Assembly: GCA_022447585.1 (NCBI GenBank)
Contig: JAKVAR010000070.1
Coordinates: 1 to 64,000 of the forward strand
Direction: 5' to 3'
Source of the DNA: Crocinitomicaceae bacterium
GTDB lineage: Bacteria; Bacteroidota; Bacteroidia; Flavobacteriales_D; Crocinitomicaceae
DNA: 64,000 nucleotides
Shown: piece after piece, positions 53,358 through 62,315 of the stretch
Layout of the letters: the number at the start of each line of letters is the position of its first letter
Position numbering within the stretch: position 1 is the stretch's first letter
Position numbers and translations under genes: made by a program
The notes under the pieces: model-generated
Told to the model about the DNA's origin: nothing
The model's database searches: none
The model's input: only the letters and a program-made list of their open reading frames with translations

Positions 53358-56300
53358 TTATCGTATTAAATTTAGGTGACCAATTACAGCAACTCTTTCA
53401 TCAGAGCTAGAAGTTTTAAACTCAATTTTCCATGTATAGGTCCCATCGGGAACAAGCTTACCATTATAGGTACCATCCCATCCCTCATCGGCATTAAATG
53501 ATTCAAATATTAATTCTCCCCACCTGTCAAAAATGATTATCTGAAAATCATATGGGTCAAATCCAGCTGTAAAAACAGGCTGAAACGTTTGATTAAACTC
53601 AACATTATCTGGAGTAAATGTATTAGGTACGTAATAGATTAATACATCGTCCACTGTAATAACTTGCTGAACAGAATCAAAGCATTGAAAATTATCGTCA
53701 AACGCCCACAGAGTGACTATATAACTTACACCCGGGGCATTTGGATAAATATGAGAAGGAGAAAAATTGGTATTTGTCGCACTAGAATCTCCAAAACTCC
53801 ATAAATAATTTGAAGCGTTTAAAGACGAATTATAAAATTGGACTTCTGTATTCAATATATCCAATTGACCAGGAGTAAAACTAAATGAAGCCGTTGGTGT
53901 TGGGTATACATTGATGTAATCCTCAAATATTTCTGTATTCGAACAACCTGCATCCGTTGTAACAGTTAATGAAACATCATATTCACCTGCCATATATGTT
54001 ACAGAAGTTTGATTACATTGATTACTTGTTGTTCCGTTTCCAAAATCCCATAGACAATCAACACCTGCAATATTTGATACACCAGTAAACTGAACTTCAT
54101 GTGGTTCACAACCAGATAGCACATCTCCAGAGAATTCAACTTCAGGAATAGGGTGTACTGTTACATTAAATGTTTCAATAGGACCAACGCATCCCAAATC
54201 AGAAGTAGCAAAAGCCGCAATTATCGATGAAACTGGTGAAGAACTAGTATTAACCCCTGTAACGGAATTAATCGAACCTCCTATTCCACTATTTCCAATT
54301 CCTAAATTATCATTCGGTAAAATTTGCCACTGGATATTATCCGTTTGATTACCTGTTGAAATTAATGGAAAAACAATTTCTTCTCCATCACAAACACTAA
54401 TATCAGACATACCAATAATATTAGGAGCTATACTAATTTCAAATGGTGCATTCGATTGATTTGGACAATTAGCTCCTGATTCATAGGTGATAATATAGTC
54501 TCCTTGTAAAGAATTATTAGGAGTAATTACGCCTGTAGACGATTCCACATCAAGGCCAGTAGGAGTTGAAGAAAAAACACCTCCATAAGCTCCAGAAATA
54601 GAGGCTAAAATTTCCGATTCAGACTGACATGCACTTAACTGGGGATATCCAATTGTAGTGGTATCAGTTGGATTTAGCGTAATGGAAAAGGTCTCCGGAC
54701 TTCCAACACACAGTCCAACAGCAGGTGTTACCTCAATTAAAGCTGTTTGCTGAGAACCATTTAAAGATGACACAAAGCTCGGTATATTTCCTATACCTGA
54801 ACCAGTAAGACCAATTATTGTATTCGAATTTGTCCAATTATAGTTAGTTGCAGATCCACTAAACTGAATTGTATCTAACATACTTCCTTCACATAAAATT
54901 ATATCAGCAACTGGATCTACAGTAGGAAGGTCAACAATTGTAACAACCAATGTTGTATCAGAAAGACAAATTTCATCAGGTGTATATGTTACTTGATAAA
55001 CACCTAAATTCGAAGCTGAGGGATCAATTTCTCCTGTTATTGGATCGAGCGATAAACCGTTTATTGATACTGAAAAAGCACCATTGTTTGAACCTGTAAT
55101 AGTTGGTAAAACCGCATTTTCTGTAATACAAAAGATCAGTTGTGGATAATTAAAATCTGGTGCAATTTGCCCTCCCGCAATAGTTACTGCAGGTAAAGTC
55201 CCATTATAGCCAGATTGGTTTTGAATAACACCAAATGCATTTACCGCAACAGGACTCGATCCTAAAATTCCATCATTATCATTATCTAAATACCCCGCCT
55301 CTACGGCATCAAAGCATCCATCATCATCTGAATCCAAATCTAAATAATCTGGAAGTCCATCATTATCGGAATGAACAGGACTAGTCAATTCAGAAGAGTC
55401 ATCAACACCATTACCGTCTGCATCAGAAAAACCTATATCATTTGCATCAATAACCCCATCACCATTAGTATCAGAGCTACCATCTCCACCTTCTATCACA
55501 TCAAATATTCCGTCATTATCAGAATCTAAATCCAAATAATCTGAAATACCATCTTGGTCAAAATCGCAATTGACATCCGCATAATAGAGCGTAATATCAT
55601 CAATCGCTAAATCATTACCACAGCCACCGGAAGCATTATTCTTAATTGCAATATTTACAGAACTAGTGCCTGTAACTTGAAATGCCGCAGTGTAAAGAAA
55701 CCATGCATTAGCTCCATCATTAACAAAAGGAAGCACTCCTGTTGAAATTGGAGTCCCTATTGGAATACCCTGATCATCCTCCAGTACAAAATCAACATTT
55801 GGATTAATTAGCGGAGGATTGTTAGCGCAATAGGTTTGATTTTGTTCACTTCCTATATTACTAATCCAGGCAGAAAATACGACAACCTGCGCTTGAAAAT
55901 TTGAGCTCGGTATTGATATATTATTCTGCCGATACATCTCCCCAGCAACAAAACTTGCATTTATCACTAACTGATAACCATCCACATCATTTGGCGTGTG
56001 ATCATCTTGTACTCGAAAGGCATCTGGAAATCCGACATTGGGATTGTTTAATATTGTGTACTGACCATCTGTAACTAAATAAGTACCTTGAGCCCATTGG
56101 GGTTGTAGACAATTCACTGGTCCTGGGCCATCCTGATGACAATAACTTGTAGTACCCGGTGGAAGTCCAGGCCCCCAATTAGGTCCTGAGCCAAAATCTT
56201 CATCAAAGATTAATTGTCCAGAAGTGCTCATATTCGAAAAATCGATACAATTAGAAAGTTCCTCTATATCAGTTATTCCATCATTATCATCATCAAAATC

Positions 56301-56432
56301 ATTCAGATCATTAATTCCGTCGCAATCAAAATCATTAGGGCATTGAGCGAATGAGCACCATGTAATCGTCATACAAATAAACACCAAGAGTGTTTCCGTA
56401 AAAGTCTTTTTTGTTATATACATTCTATTCAA
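53358..56432 (-). CDS. T9SS type B protein with thrombospondin type 3 repeats and PKD domains
   Basis: 1024 residues. Exported N-terminus; a TSP3 calcium motif (CPNDFDCDGINDLNDFDDDNDGI); a carbohydrate-binding-like jelly roll (about 60-300; GQLIFDEDFGSGPNWGPG, GGCGNDLAIDDITLYYADVNC). A second TSP3 block follows (about 300-395; DSDNDGIFDVIEGGDGSSDT, DLDSDDDGCFDAVEAG). Then Ig-like units, two PKD domains (CLWDFGNGTTSNQCN; YLWSFGDSSATN) and a CHU_C type B domain (VPNTFTPDNVEFNQTF to HLNLIR). Asp-rich repeats should bind calcium and stiffen the stalk. The first ~420 residues match the 602-residue protein encoded 7 bp upstream, and the C-terminal third matches the 1560-residue protein, so it is mosaic. 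Confidence 0.87.
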   Translation of the reverse strand: MNRMYITKKTFTETLLVFICMTITWCSFAQCPNDFDCDGINDLNDFDDDNDGITDIEELSNCIDFSNMSTSGQLIFDEDFGSGPNWGPGLPPGTTSYCHQDGPGPVNCLQPQWAQGTYLVTDGQYTILNNPNVGFPDAFRVQDDHTPNDVDGYQLVINASFVAGEMYRQNNISIPSSNFQAQVVVFSAWISNIGSEQNQTYCANNPPLINPNVDFVLEDDQGIPIGTPISTGVLPFVNDGANAWFLYTAAFQVTGTSSVNIAIKNNASGGCGNDLAIDDITLYYADVNCDFDQDGISDYLDLDSDNDGIFDVIEGGDGSSDTNGDGVIDANDIGFSDADGNGVDDSSELTSPVHSDNDGLPDYLDLDSDDDGCFDAVEAGYLDNDNDGILGSSPVAVNAFGVIQNQSGYNGTLPAVTIAGGQIAPDFNYPQLIFCITENAVLPTITGSNNGAFSVSINGLSLDPITGEIDPSASNLGVYQVTYTPDEICLSDTTLVVTIVDLPTVDPVADIILCEGSMLDTIQFSGSATNYNWTNSNTIIGLTGSGIGNIPSFVSSLNGSQQTALIEVTPAVGLCVGSPETFSITLNPTDTTTIGYPQLSACQSESEILASISGAYGGVFSSTPTGLDVESSTGVITPNNSLQGDYIITYESGANCPNQSNAPFEISIAPNIIGMSDISVCDGEEIVFPLISTGNQTDNIQWQILPNDNLGIGNSGIGGSINSVTGVNTSSSPVSSIIAAFATSDLGCVGPIETFNVTVHPIPEVEFSGDVLSGCEPHEVQFTGVSNIAGVDCLWDFGNGTTSNQCNQTSVTYMAGEYDVSLTVTTDAGCSNTEIFEDYINVYPTPTASFSFTPGQLDILNTEVQFYNSSLNASNYLWSFGDSSATNTNFSPSHIYPNAPGVSYIVTLWAFDDNFQCFDSVQQVITVDDVLIYYVPNTFTPDNVEFNQTFQPVFTAGFDPYDFQIIIFDRWGELIFESFNADEGWDGTYNGKLVPDGTYTWKIEFKTSSSDERVAVIGHLNLIR

Positions 56433-56439
56433 ATTATGC

Positions 56440-58248
56440 CTATTCTAAAACAGTTATAGGCCCGTGCTTATCAATCTCACCTCCGTTCACTGTAGTCCCT
56501 TTAATTAAGTAAAAGTATACTCCATCGGTTACCGGTTTCCCAGATTTAGAGGTCCCTTCCCAGGCTTCATTTGGATCATCACTTTCAAAAAGAACGTTAC
56601 CCCATCTGTTCAAAATAATGCAATTGTACGTTTCTATTCCCTCGTATGAAATAAACCAAATATCATTTCCGACAGTGGAAGACAAACTGATTACATTCGG
56701 AATTTCAATTGTAAATGGTTGGTCAATTTGTGGCTCAGGCTCTAAGGCTTCGATAATAATTAGAAATGTTGCACTATTACTGCATGGAACTGATGAAGAA
56801 TAAGTAATTAGATACTCTCCAGGTTCTGAATTTGCCGGAGAAATTTCACCAGATTGCGCGTCAATAGAAAGTCCATTAGATGAGCTAAATGAACCATTAC
56901 TACCACCAGTTATTGTTGGCGTGTCATTGCTGGAATTTAAAGTGTAAGTAGAATTCGAATAATTAATTGTCGTATTACTTAAACTTCCTGCGTTTATTAC
57001 TTCAAACGTTGTCCCTGTATAACCGCCTTGATTCAAAACCGTTCCGGCCCAGTCAACTTGAACTGGACTAACACCTAGTATACCATCATTATCCGAATCC
57101 AAATGCCCCGCTTCTACACTATCAAAACACCCATCATCATCAGAATCCAAATCTAAATAATCAGGAATACCATCATTATCTGAATTAATTGGAGAAGTCA
57201 ATTCAGAAGAATCATCAAAACCATTTCCATCCAAATCTGAAAAACCAGTATCATTGGAATCAATCATTCCATCTCCATTAGTATCCGAACTACCATCACC
57301 ACCTTCGACAACGTCAAATATTCCATCATTATCTGAATCTAAATCCAAATAATCTGAAATCCCATCTTCATCAAAATCGCAATCAACATCAGCATAATAA
57401 AGGGTGATGTCATCAATGGCCAAGTCATTACCACAGCCCCCAGGTGCATTGTTCCTAATAACGATATTCACAGTACTAACTCCTGTAACCTGAAATGCCG
57501 CTGTATATTGAATCCAAGCGTTTGATCCATTATTAGCAAAAGGTAAATTTCCTGTTGAAATTGGTGTTCCTATTTGGTTTCCTAAATTATCTTCTAGCAG
57601 AAAATCAACATTAGGACTTATTAAAGTTTCATTATTACTACAATAACTTTGATTCATTTCAGATCCGATATTACTTATCCAAGCGGAAAAAACTACAGTT
57701 TGAACTTGAAAATTAGAACTTGGAATGGCAATGTTATTCTTACGGTAAATTTCACCAGGAGTAAAGTCAGCATTTATGACCACTTGATATCCATCTACGT
57801 CATTTGGTGTATGATCTTCTTGTATCCTAAAAGCATCAGGAAAACCAACATTGGGATTATTCATTATTGAGTATGATCCATCATAAATTTGACCAGGACT
57901 ACCCCAAGCCGGAGTAGGACAAGAACCCGCCCCATCTTCATAACAATAACTAATTGTACCTGGTGCTAAAGGAGGACCCCAATTTGGTCCGGAACCAAAA
58001 TCTTCATCAAAAATTAATTGTCCAGAATTGCTAATATTTGCGAAATCTATACAATTTGATAATTCTTGAACATCAGAAATTCCATCATTATCATCATCAA
58101 AATCATTTAGATCATTTATACCATCGCAATCAAAATCATTTGGACATTGAGCAAAAATTTCAGTTGAATAAGCAAAGAATAGAATAGAAAGAAGAAATAG
58201 GTGTACTAATTCTTTCCGCGGAGAGAGCGTTTTAAATTCTAGTTTCAT
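56440..58248 (-). CDS. T9SS type B protein with thrombospondin type 3 repeats, short paralogue
   Basis: 602 residues, first gene of the adhesin block. Signal peptide (ending STEIFAQ); the same TSP3 start as its neighbour (CPNDFDCDGINDLNDFDDDNDGISD), the same jelly roll (NSGQLIFDEDFGSGPNWGPPL; GGCGNDLAIDDITLYYADVDC) and second TSP3 block (DSDNDGIFDVVEGGDG; DLDSDDDGCFDSVEAG). A single Ig-like unit (GSNGSFSSSNGLSIDAQSGEISP) leads to a different CHU_C-type C-terminus (IPNVISLSSTVGNDIWFI, CIILNRWGNVLFES, DGVYFYLIKG). It lacks the PKD pair. Probably secreted by the T9SS and calcium-binding. Likely duplicated in tandem with the 1024-residue gene. Confidence 0.86.
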   Translation of the reverse strand: MKLEFKTLSPRKELVHLFLLSILFFAYSTEIFAQCPNDFDCDGINDLNDFDDDNDGISDVQELSNCIDFANISNSGQLIFDEDFGSGPNWGPPLAPGTISYCYEDGAGSCPTPAWGSPGQIYDGSYSIMNNPNVGFPDAFRIQEDHTPNDVDGYQVVINADFTPGEIYRKNNIAIPSSNFQVQTVVFSAWISNIGSEMNQSYCSNNETLISPNVDFLLEDNLGNQIGTPISTGNLPFANNGSNAWIQYTAAFQVTGVSTVNIVIRNNAPGGCGNDLAIDDITLYYADVDCDFDEDGISDYLDLDSDNDGIFDVVEGGDGSSDTNGDGMIDSNDTGFSDLDGNGFDDSSELTSPINSDNDGIPDYLDLDSDDDGCFDSVEAGHLDSDNDGILGVSPVQVDWAGTVLNQGGYTGTTFEVINAGSLSNTTINYSNSTYTLNSSNDTPTITGGSNGSFSSSNGLSIDAQSGEISPANSEPGEYLITYSSSVPCSNSATFLIIIEALEPEPQIDQPFTIEIPNVISLSSTVGNDIWFISYEGIETYNCIILNRWGNVLFESDDPNEAWEGTSKSGKPVTDGVYFYLIKGTTVNGGEIDKHGPITVLE

Positions 58249-58647
58249 GAGTTTAGTGTTAATTGAACTTCAAATTAAGCTTAAGACCTTTATCGAATTA
58301 TGTATATCTATGGTCAATTCATAAATTGAGCAGTATAAAAATCAACAGAATAACCTCGCTAAAACGTTGTATTAGGCGTAATAGGTGGATTTTTATATTC
58401 ATCCCGTCAATTTTCAGAGGATCAGTCGATTAACAGATAACAACCCAATGAAATTTGGTCAAAAACAAGATTTTGGAAGAAAAAAGACTCATATAAAAAT
58501 ACTCTTAGGTCAACACATATGATTACAATTCACAATAACATTAGAGCTTTAGAATTAGTTTTGTTTAACCTTTTTTTAAAATCATTAAACAAAATGTATT
58601 ATCTTTGTAATAGCTCAAATCGTTTTGAGCAAATAAACTTGTGAATT
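58249..58647. other. Divergent intergenic region
   Basis: 399 bp between the adhesin block and the SDR operon. TATCTTTG at 58600-58607 is the forward promoter box. No reverse-strand TAnnTTTG box is visible for the adhesin gene, and no RNA gene was recognised. Confidence 0.5.
58600..58607 (+). promoter_or_regulatory. -7 box of the SDR operon
   Basis: TATCTTTG matches TAnnTTTG, preceded by a T-rich -33 region; 40 bp before ATG 58648. Confidence 0.5.
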
Positions 58648-59343
58648 ATGAAAAACTATGTTGTTATAGGGGGATCATCTGGTATTGGGGAGGCAGTTGC
58701 ATTGAATCTTGACTCCTCTGGTCATCATGTGCGCGCTACTTATTGTCAGAACCCAGTATTAAAAGATCACACAAATATTCATTATCAGTATCTCAATGTG
58801 CTTGAAGATATTAGTTTAGTCGATCTTCCAGAAAAAATCCATGGTCTAGTATATTGCCCAGGTTCAATCAATCTAAAACCATTTCACAGAATTAAACCTT
58901 CCGATTTTGAAAATGATTTTAAGCTTCAAGTTTCTGGTGCTGTAAAAGTGATACAGTATTTACTACCGAGACTGAAAAAAGCTGAATCATCTTCAATTAT
59001 TTTATTTTCAACTGTAGCCGTAAATCAAGGTTTTAATTTCCATTCACAGGTATCTTCATCCAAAGGCGCCGTTGAAGGTTTAGTCAAGGCTTTGTCAGCT
59101 GAATTCTCTCCAACGATCAGAGTTAATTGTATTGCGCCTTCGTTAACTGATACTCCATTGGCAGCCAAGCTGCTTAGTTCTGAAGAAAAGAGAGAGGCCA
59201 ATTCAAAAAGACACCCTTTGAAAAGAATAGGTACGCCCCAAGACATAGCGCAAGCCGCTATTTTCTTGTTGGGAGACACCTCATCTTGGATTACAGGTCA
59301 AATTATACATGTAGATGGCGGAATGTCATCAATTAAATTATAA
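58648..59343 (+). CDS. Short-chain dehydrogenase/reductase
   Basis: 231 residues of the classical SDR fold: NAD(P) motif VVIGGSSGIGEAVALNL at the N-terminus; VYCPGSIN in place of NNAG; the catalytic Ser in IILFSTVAVNQGF and an SxxxK segment (SSSKGAVEGLVKALSAEF), in which the usual Tyr of YxxxK is replaced by Ser (QVSSSKGAV). IRVNCIAPSLTDTPLA and GQIIHVDGGMSSI end the pattern. Loss of the catalytic Tyr is unusual and may mean altered or absent reductase activity. It heads an operon with the Lacal_2735, TIGR03643 and flavin-reductase genes. Confidence 0.87.
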   Translation: MKNYVVIGGSSGIGEAVALNLDSSGHHVRATYCQNPVLKDHTNIHYQYLNVLEDISLVDLPEKIHGLVYCPGSINLKPFHRIKPSDFENDFKLQVSGAVKVIQYLLPRLKKAESSSIILFSTVAVNQGFNFHSQVSSSKGAVEGLVKALSAEFSPTIRVNCIAPSLTDTPLAAKLLSSEEKREANSKRHPLKRIGTPQDIAQAAIFLLGDTSSWITGQIIHVDGGMSSIKL

Positions 59344-59347
59344 GGAT

Positions 59348-59530
59348 ATGTTCAAATTATTTAGAAAAAAAACAGAAATAGACAAGCTAAACGCTAAATA
59401 CAAATCTCTATTAAAAGAGTCGAAAAACTTATCGACATCAAGCAGAAGTGCCAGCGATGCAAAATTAGTAGAAGCAGAGTCTATATTAAACAAAATAAAA
59501 GCGTTGGAATCTAAATTCAATTCAAAATAA
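59348..59530 (+). CDS. Lacal_2735-family small protein
   Basis: 60 residues from ATG 59348 (MFKLFRKKTEIDKLNAKYK), 4 bp after the SDR stop; a longer frame from 59315 lies inside the SDR gene. The sequence is highly charged and helical, with the conserved core LLKESKNLSTSSRSASDAKLVEAESILNKIKALE. This matches a small Bacteroidota family known by the name Lacal_2735, of unknown function (recalled). Probably a cytoplasmic coiled-coil peptide. Its stop overlaps the next start by one base (TAATG), so translation is coupled. Confidence 0.8.
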   Translation: MFKLFRKKTEIDKLNAKYKSLLKESKNLSTSSRSASDAKLVEAESILNKIKALESKFNSK

Positions 59531-59820
59531 TGAAGAAATTAGTCCCAATATTAAATGAACGCGATACAAACCGGGTTATCGAAATGGCTTGGGAAGATCG
59601 AACACCATTTGAATCCATTTATTATCAGTTTGGTTACACTGAAGCTGAAGTAATCAAATTAATGCGAAAAACGCTTCGACTATCTAGCTTTAAGCTTTGG
59701 AGGAAGCGCGTTAATCAAGGCGTTAGTCTGAAACATCAAAAAAAACGATCGAGTGAGATAAGTAGGTTTAAATGCAGCCGTCAAAGGACAATTTCGAATA
59801 ATTATATTTCAAAAAGATAA
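59530..59820 (+). CDS. TIGR03643-family protein
   Basis: 96 residues, start overlapping the upstream stop by one base. The core ERDTNRVIEMAWEDRTPFESIYYQFGYTEAEVIKLMRKTLRLSSFKLWRKRV is the family's helix-turn-helix-like block (compare TIGR03643), with a basic C-terminal tail (KHQKKRSSEISRFKCSRQR). The family often sits beside cryptochrome/photolyase and DUF2256 genes in marine bacteria; no photolyase is found here. A nucleic-acid-binding role is plausible from the basic tail and the HTH look, but unproven. Confidence 0.8.
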   Translation: MKKLVPILNERDTNRVIEMAWEDRTPFESIYYQFGYTEAEVIKLMRKTLRLSSFKLWRKRVNQGVSLKHQKKRSSEISRFKCSRQRTISNNYISKR

Positions 59821-59823
59821 ATT

Positions 59824-60450
59824 ATGCGATTAACAGAGAAAAATATTAACGACTTAAACCGAGTCAAGAGATTAAATCTAATTAATGGGGTTTCTGGAAT
59901 TAAATCTGCAAATCTAATAGGAACGTATTCAAGATCAAATACTAATCTAGCTATTATAAGTTCTGTGGTTCATATCGGAAGCGACCCTGCTTTATTGGGG
60001 TTCATCATGAGGCCATCTTCAGAAGTCAAAAGAGATACACTTAACAATATAGAAAGTAATGGATATTTCACGATAAATCATATTCATGAATCAATAATAG
60101 AAAAGGCTCATTATACTTCAGCAAAAATTGATTCAAAAATTTCCGAATTTGATGTTTGTAGCCTTACTGAAGAATATTTAGGCGATTTCCCCGCACCATT
60201 CGTCCAAGAATGTCATTTAAAAATGGGTCTTAAATTTGCAGAAAAGGTTGAAATAAAATCCAATGGAACCTCGATGATTATTGGAGAATTAAAAGAATTA
60301 ATTATACCTGATGAGTGTATAGATGACCGAGGATACATTCGCCTAGATAGGATATTTACAGTTGGCATAGGAGGCTTAAACAGTTATTACAATTTAAAAA
60401 GAATAACAACTTTACCCTATGCAAGACCGAATGAAATTCCAAAATTTTAA
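59824..60450 (+). CDS. Flavin reductase-like FMN-binding protein
   Basis: 208 residues of the split-barrel flavin reductase fold: KRLNLINGVSGIKSANLIGT near the N-terminus, NLAIISSVVHIGSDPALLGFIMRPSSEVKRDTLNNIESNGYFTINHI with the FMN-phosphate region, then FAEKVEIKSNGTSMIIGELKELIIP. It reduces flavins or binds FMN as an electron carrier; NADH use is not shown by the sequence. It lies 3 bp after the TIGR03643 gene and closes an operon of four genes (SDR, Lacal_2735, TIGR03643, flavin reductase). That redox grouping recalls photolyase-linked clusters in other flavobacteria (recalled). Confidence 0.86.
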   Translation: MRLTEKNINDLNRVKRLNLINGVSGIKSANLIGTYSRSNTNLAIISSVVHIGSDPALLGFIMRPSSEVKRDTLNNIESNGYFTINHIHESIIEKAHYTSAKIDSKISEFDVCSLTEEYLGDFPAPFVQECHLKMGLKFAEKVEIKSNGTSMIIGELKELIIPDECIDDRGYIRLDRIFTVGIGGLNSYYNLKRITTLPYARPNEIPKF

Positions 60451-60522
60451 TTCAATTATTCAACTCAATTTAAGGAGCAAAATTCAACGAATTTATTTGA
60501 TTTAGAGCTATTTTAGCACGTA

Positions 60523-61026
60523 ATGACTAACTCAACTAATATTTGTATCCCATGTGGTTTATGCTGTGACGGAACCTTGATCGGATTTGTAAAGCTTGAT
60601 ACAAATGAAATACCACCGCTAAAAAAAGTGATGGACGTTGAAGATGAAAATGATATTAATATATTTCTTCAACCTTGCGAAAGCTTTTGTAAAACTTGTA
60701 AAATCTACTCTAAAAGACCTAAGAGTTGTGATAACTTTAAATGTCAATTATTGCATTCAGTGGAAAACAAACAACTGAAGTATGGAACTTCACTTAAAAT
60801 CATTGAAGAAGTTAAAGAACGTAAAGCTTCAATTCAACAAGATTTAAATCAACTTCAATTCGAACTGAAATCAAAATCATTTTACTTCCAAATTGTAGAA
60901 GCCCAAAAACAATTGTCCAAGCAAGGATCGGAACTACAATTAACTAAAAGTGAAGAAATTCTTTCAACAAAAATTAAAGTACTTGATAATTTGATTTCAA
61001 CTCATTTTGGAATTTCGATGAATTAG
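60523..61026 (+). CDS. YkgJ-like cysteine-cluster protein
   Basis: 167 residues. The N-terminal 70 hold a metal-chelating Cys pattern: NICIPCGLCCDG (Cys8, 11, 14, 15), then QPCESFCKTCKIYSKRPKSCDNFKC, which fits the YkgJ/UPF0153 zinc or iron cluster family. The second half is a long amphipathic helix (KIIEEVKERKASIQQDLNQLQFEL) that resembles a coiled coil, an addition to the usual short family. It is cytoplasmic. The last four bases overlap the stop of the convergent DsbA-family gene. Metal identity and function unknown. Confidence 0.78.
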   Translation: MTNSTNICIPCGLCCDGTLIGFVKLDTNEIPPLKKVMDVEDENDINIFLQPCESFCKTCKIYSKRPKSCDNFKCQLLHSVENKQLKYGTSLKIIEEVKERKASIQQDLNQLQFELKSKSFYFQIVEAQKQLSKQGSELQLTKSEEILSTKIKVLDNLISTHFGISMN

Positions 61027-61712
61027 CAACATCCAGAATTTGGCGTACAGCTATTTCCTTCTTCGCTACTCTCCATTTGACTTAAAGATTCAAATGCTTC
61101 GAGAAAAACTTCTGCAGGTTGGGCACCACTAATTCCGTATTGATCATTAATTACAAAAAATGGAACCCCCGACACTCCACGTTGCTGATAATTCGAGATT
61201 TCATTTTGAACAGATTCAGCTATTTTTGAATTATTTATGATAGAATCTACTTTATCTGGATTCCAACCAAACTCTTTCGTTATTTTATATAACTCTTCGA
61301 CATTGTTCAAATGCTTAGCCTCTTGAAAATAAGCAGATAATAACCGTTCTTTCAATTCTGCTCCAAAACCTTCCTCTCGGGCCACGTTGAGTAATTGGTG
61401 CATTTGTAGTGTATTAACAGCAAGCCAATTATCGCCAAAATCAAAGTCAATTCCAACTGTCTTACCCACTTCTGTTAGCCGATCTGTCATTTCTTGAACA
61501 CCATCTGCACTTCCGAATTTTTTTCTTAAATAAGTATCTCTATTCATCCCTTCTTCACGCATAGATGGGTCCAATTGATAGGGATGCCATGTTACTGCAA
61601 CTGGCGCTCCCTTCCACTGTCTTAAAGCCTCTTCAAATCTTCTCTTCCCTACGTAGCACCATGGGCAAGCTACATCTGAAATTACATTTACTTTAATAAC
61701 CTCTATATTCAT
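61023..61712 (-). CDS. DsbA-family oxidoreductase (FrnE-like)
   Basis: Start at ATG 61712 (MNIEVIKVNVISDVACPWCYVGKRRF); the upstream extension is not conserved. About 229 residues of thioredoxin fold with a helical insertion. The CPWC redox motif is at residues 16-19; the cis-Pro loop is RGVSGVPFFVIND, then GISGAQPAEVFLEAFE, both FrnE/2-hydroxychromene-isomerase-like hallmarks. No signal peptide, so it acts in the cytoplasm; FrnE proteins are linked to oxidative stress. The C-terminus ends with extra Cys (NSCTPNSGCC), perhaps a metal or resolving site. It converges on the YkgJ gene with a 4-bp overlap. Confidence 0.9.
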   Translation of the reverse strand: MNIEVIKVNVISDVACPWCYVGKRRFEEALRQWKGAPVAVTWHPYQLDPSMREEGMNRDTYLRKKFGSADGVQEMTDRLTEVGKTVGIDFDFGDNWLAVNTLQMHQLLNVAREEGFGAELKERLLSAYFQEAKHLNNVEELYKITKEFGWNPDKVDSIINNSKIAESVQNEISNYQQRGVSGVPFFVINDQYGISGAQPAEVFLEAFESLSQMESSEEGNSCTPNSGCC

Positions 61713-61819
61713 AAGGTGCATTTTATACTTTGACGGAATAAGGATCAAATTTATACAAAAATACCCTTGCTTAAGATCAATTAACAGGATTAACTACATT
61801 TGTTAGACAGAAGGATTCG

Positions 61820-62203
61820 ATGAAGGAGAAAACAGAACGACAAATATTTCTAGATGAATTAAACGAAATAGTCAATTACACTGGAACTATTCTCCATGGC
61901 GATGAACTGTCGAAAGTTCGCATTCGTCAGTTAAAAAAATACTTTAACAAAACGTTTAACCTACTAAACAGGCTTGCTGTAATCAAAGGGAAAATAACAA
62001 ATAATTCATTTAAGTATTGTTATGGAGGAAAGCAATTAGGACGAAAAGTGATGTTGGAGCTAGGAATTGTTGAACGAATAAAATCTGATAGCAAGAAAGC
62101 TACTTATGAACTTAAGGTTCGACCAGATGAAATTAATTTAGAATTGGTATCCAGGATAATTGTTGAGGTCTATCTTTTCAGGAATAATGTAGAGCGCTTA
62201 TAA
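61820..62203 (+). CDS. Small protein of unknown function
   Basis: 127 residues, no signal peptide or membrane segment. Basic and helical (VRIRQLKKYFNKTFNLLNRLAVIKGKITNNSF), with an N-terminal acidic/amphipathic segment and a conserved-looking GGKQLGRKVMLELGIVERI. It resembles none of the families I know; the pattern of basic helices could bind nucleic acid, but this is speculation. It is separated by 107 bp from the divergent DsbA-family gene and by 112 bp from the propeller gene. Confidence 0.55.
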   Translation: MKEKTERQIFLDELNEIVNYTGTILHGDELSKVRIRQLKKYFNKTFNLLNRLAVIKGKITNNSFKYCYGGKQLGRKVMLELGIVERIKSDSKKATYELKVRPDEINLELVSRIIVEVYLFRNNVERL

Positions 62204-62302
62204 GGTTTTATAAAATTCGATGAAGTTTGACCAATTAAATCGCCATTGCTTTTGATTTCGACCCGTTGCTAAATAAACTACAAAAAAGTGTCTCACTTCT
62301 TT

Positions 62303-62310
62303 TACATTTG
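62303..62310 (+). promoter_or_regulatory. -7 box abutting the propeller gene
   Basis: TACATTTG matches TAnnTTTG and ends 5 bp before ATG 62316, implying a leaderless message. Confidence 0.45.
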
Positions 62311-62315
62311 TAGCT

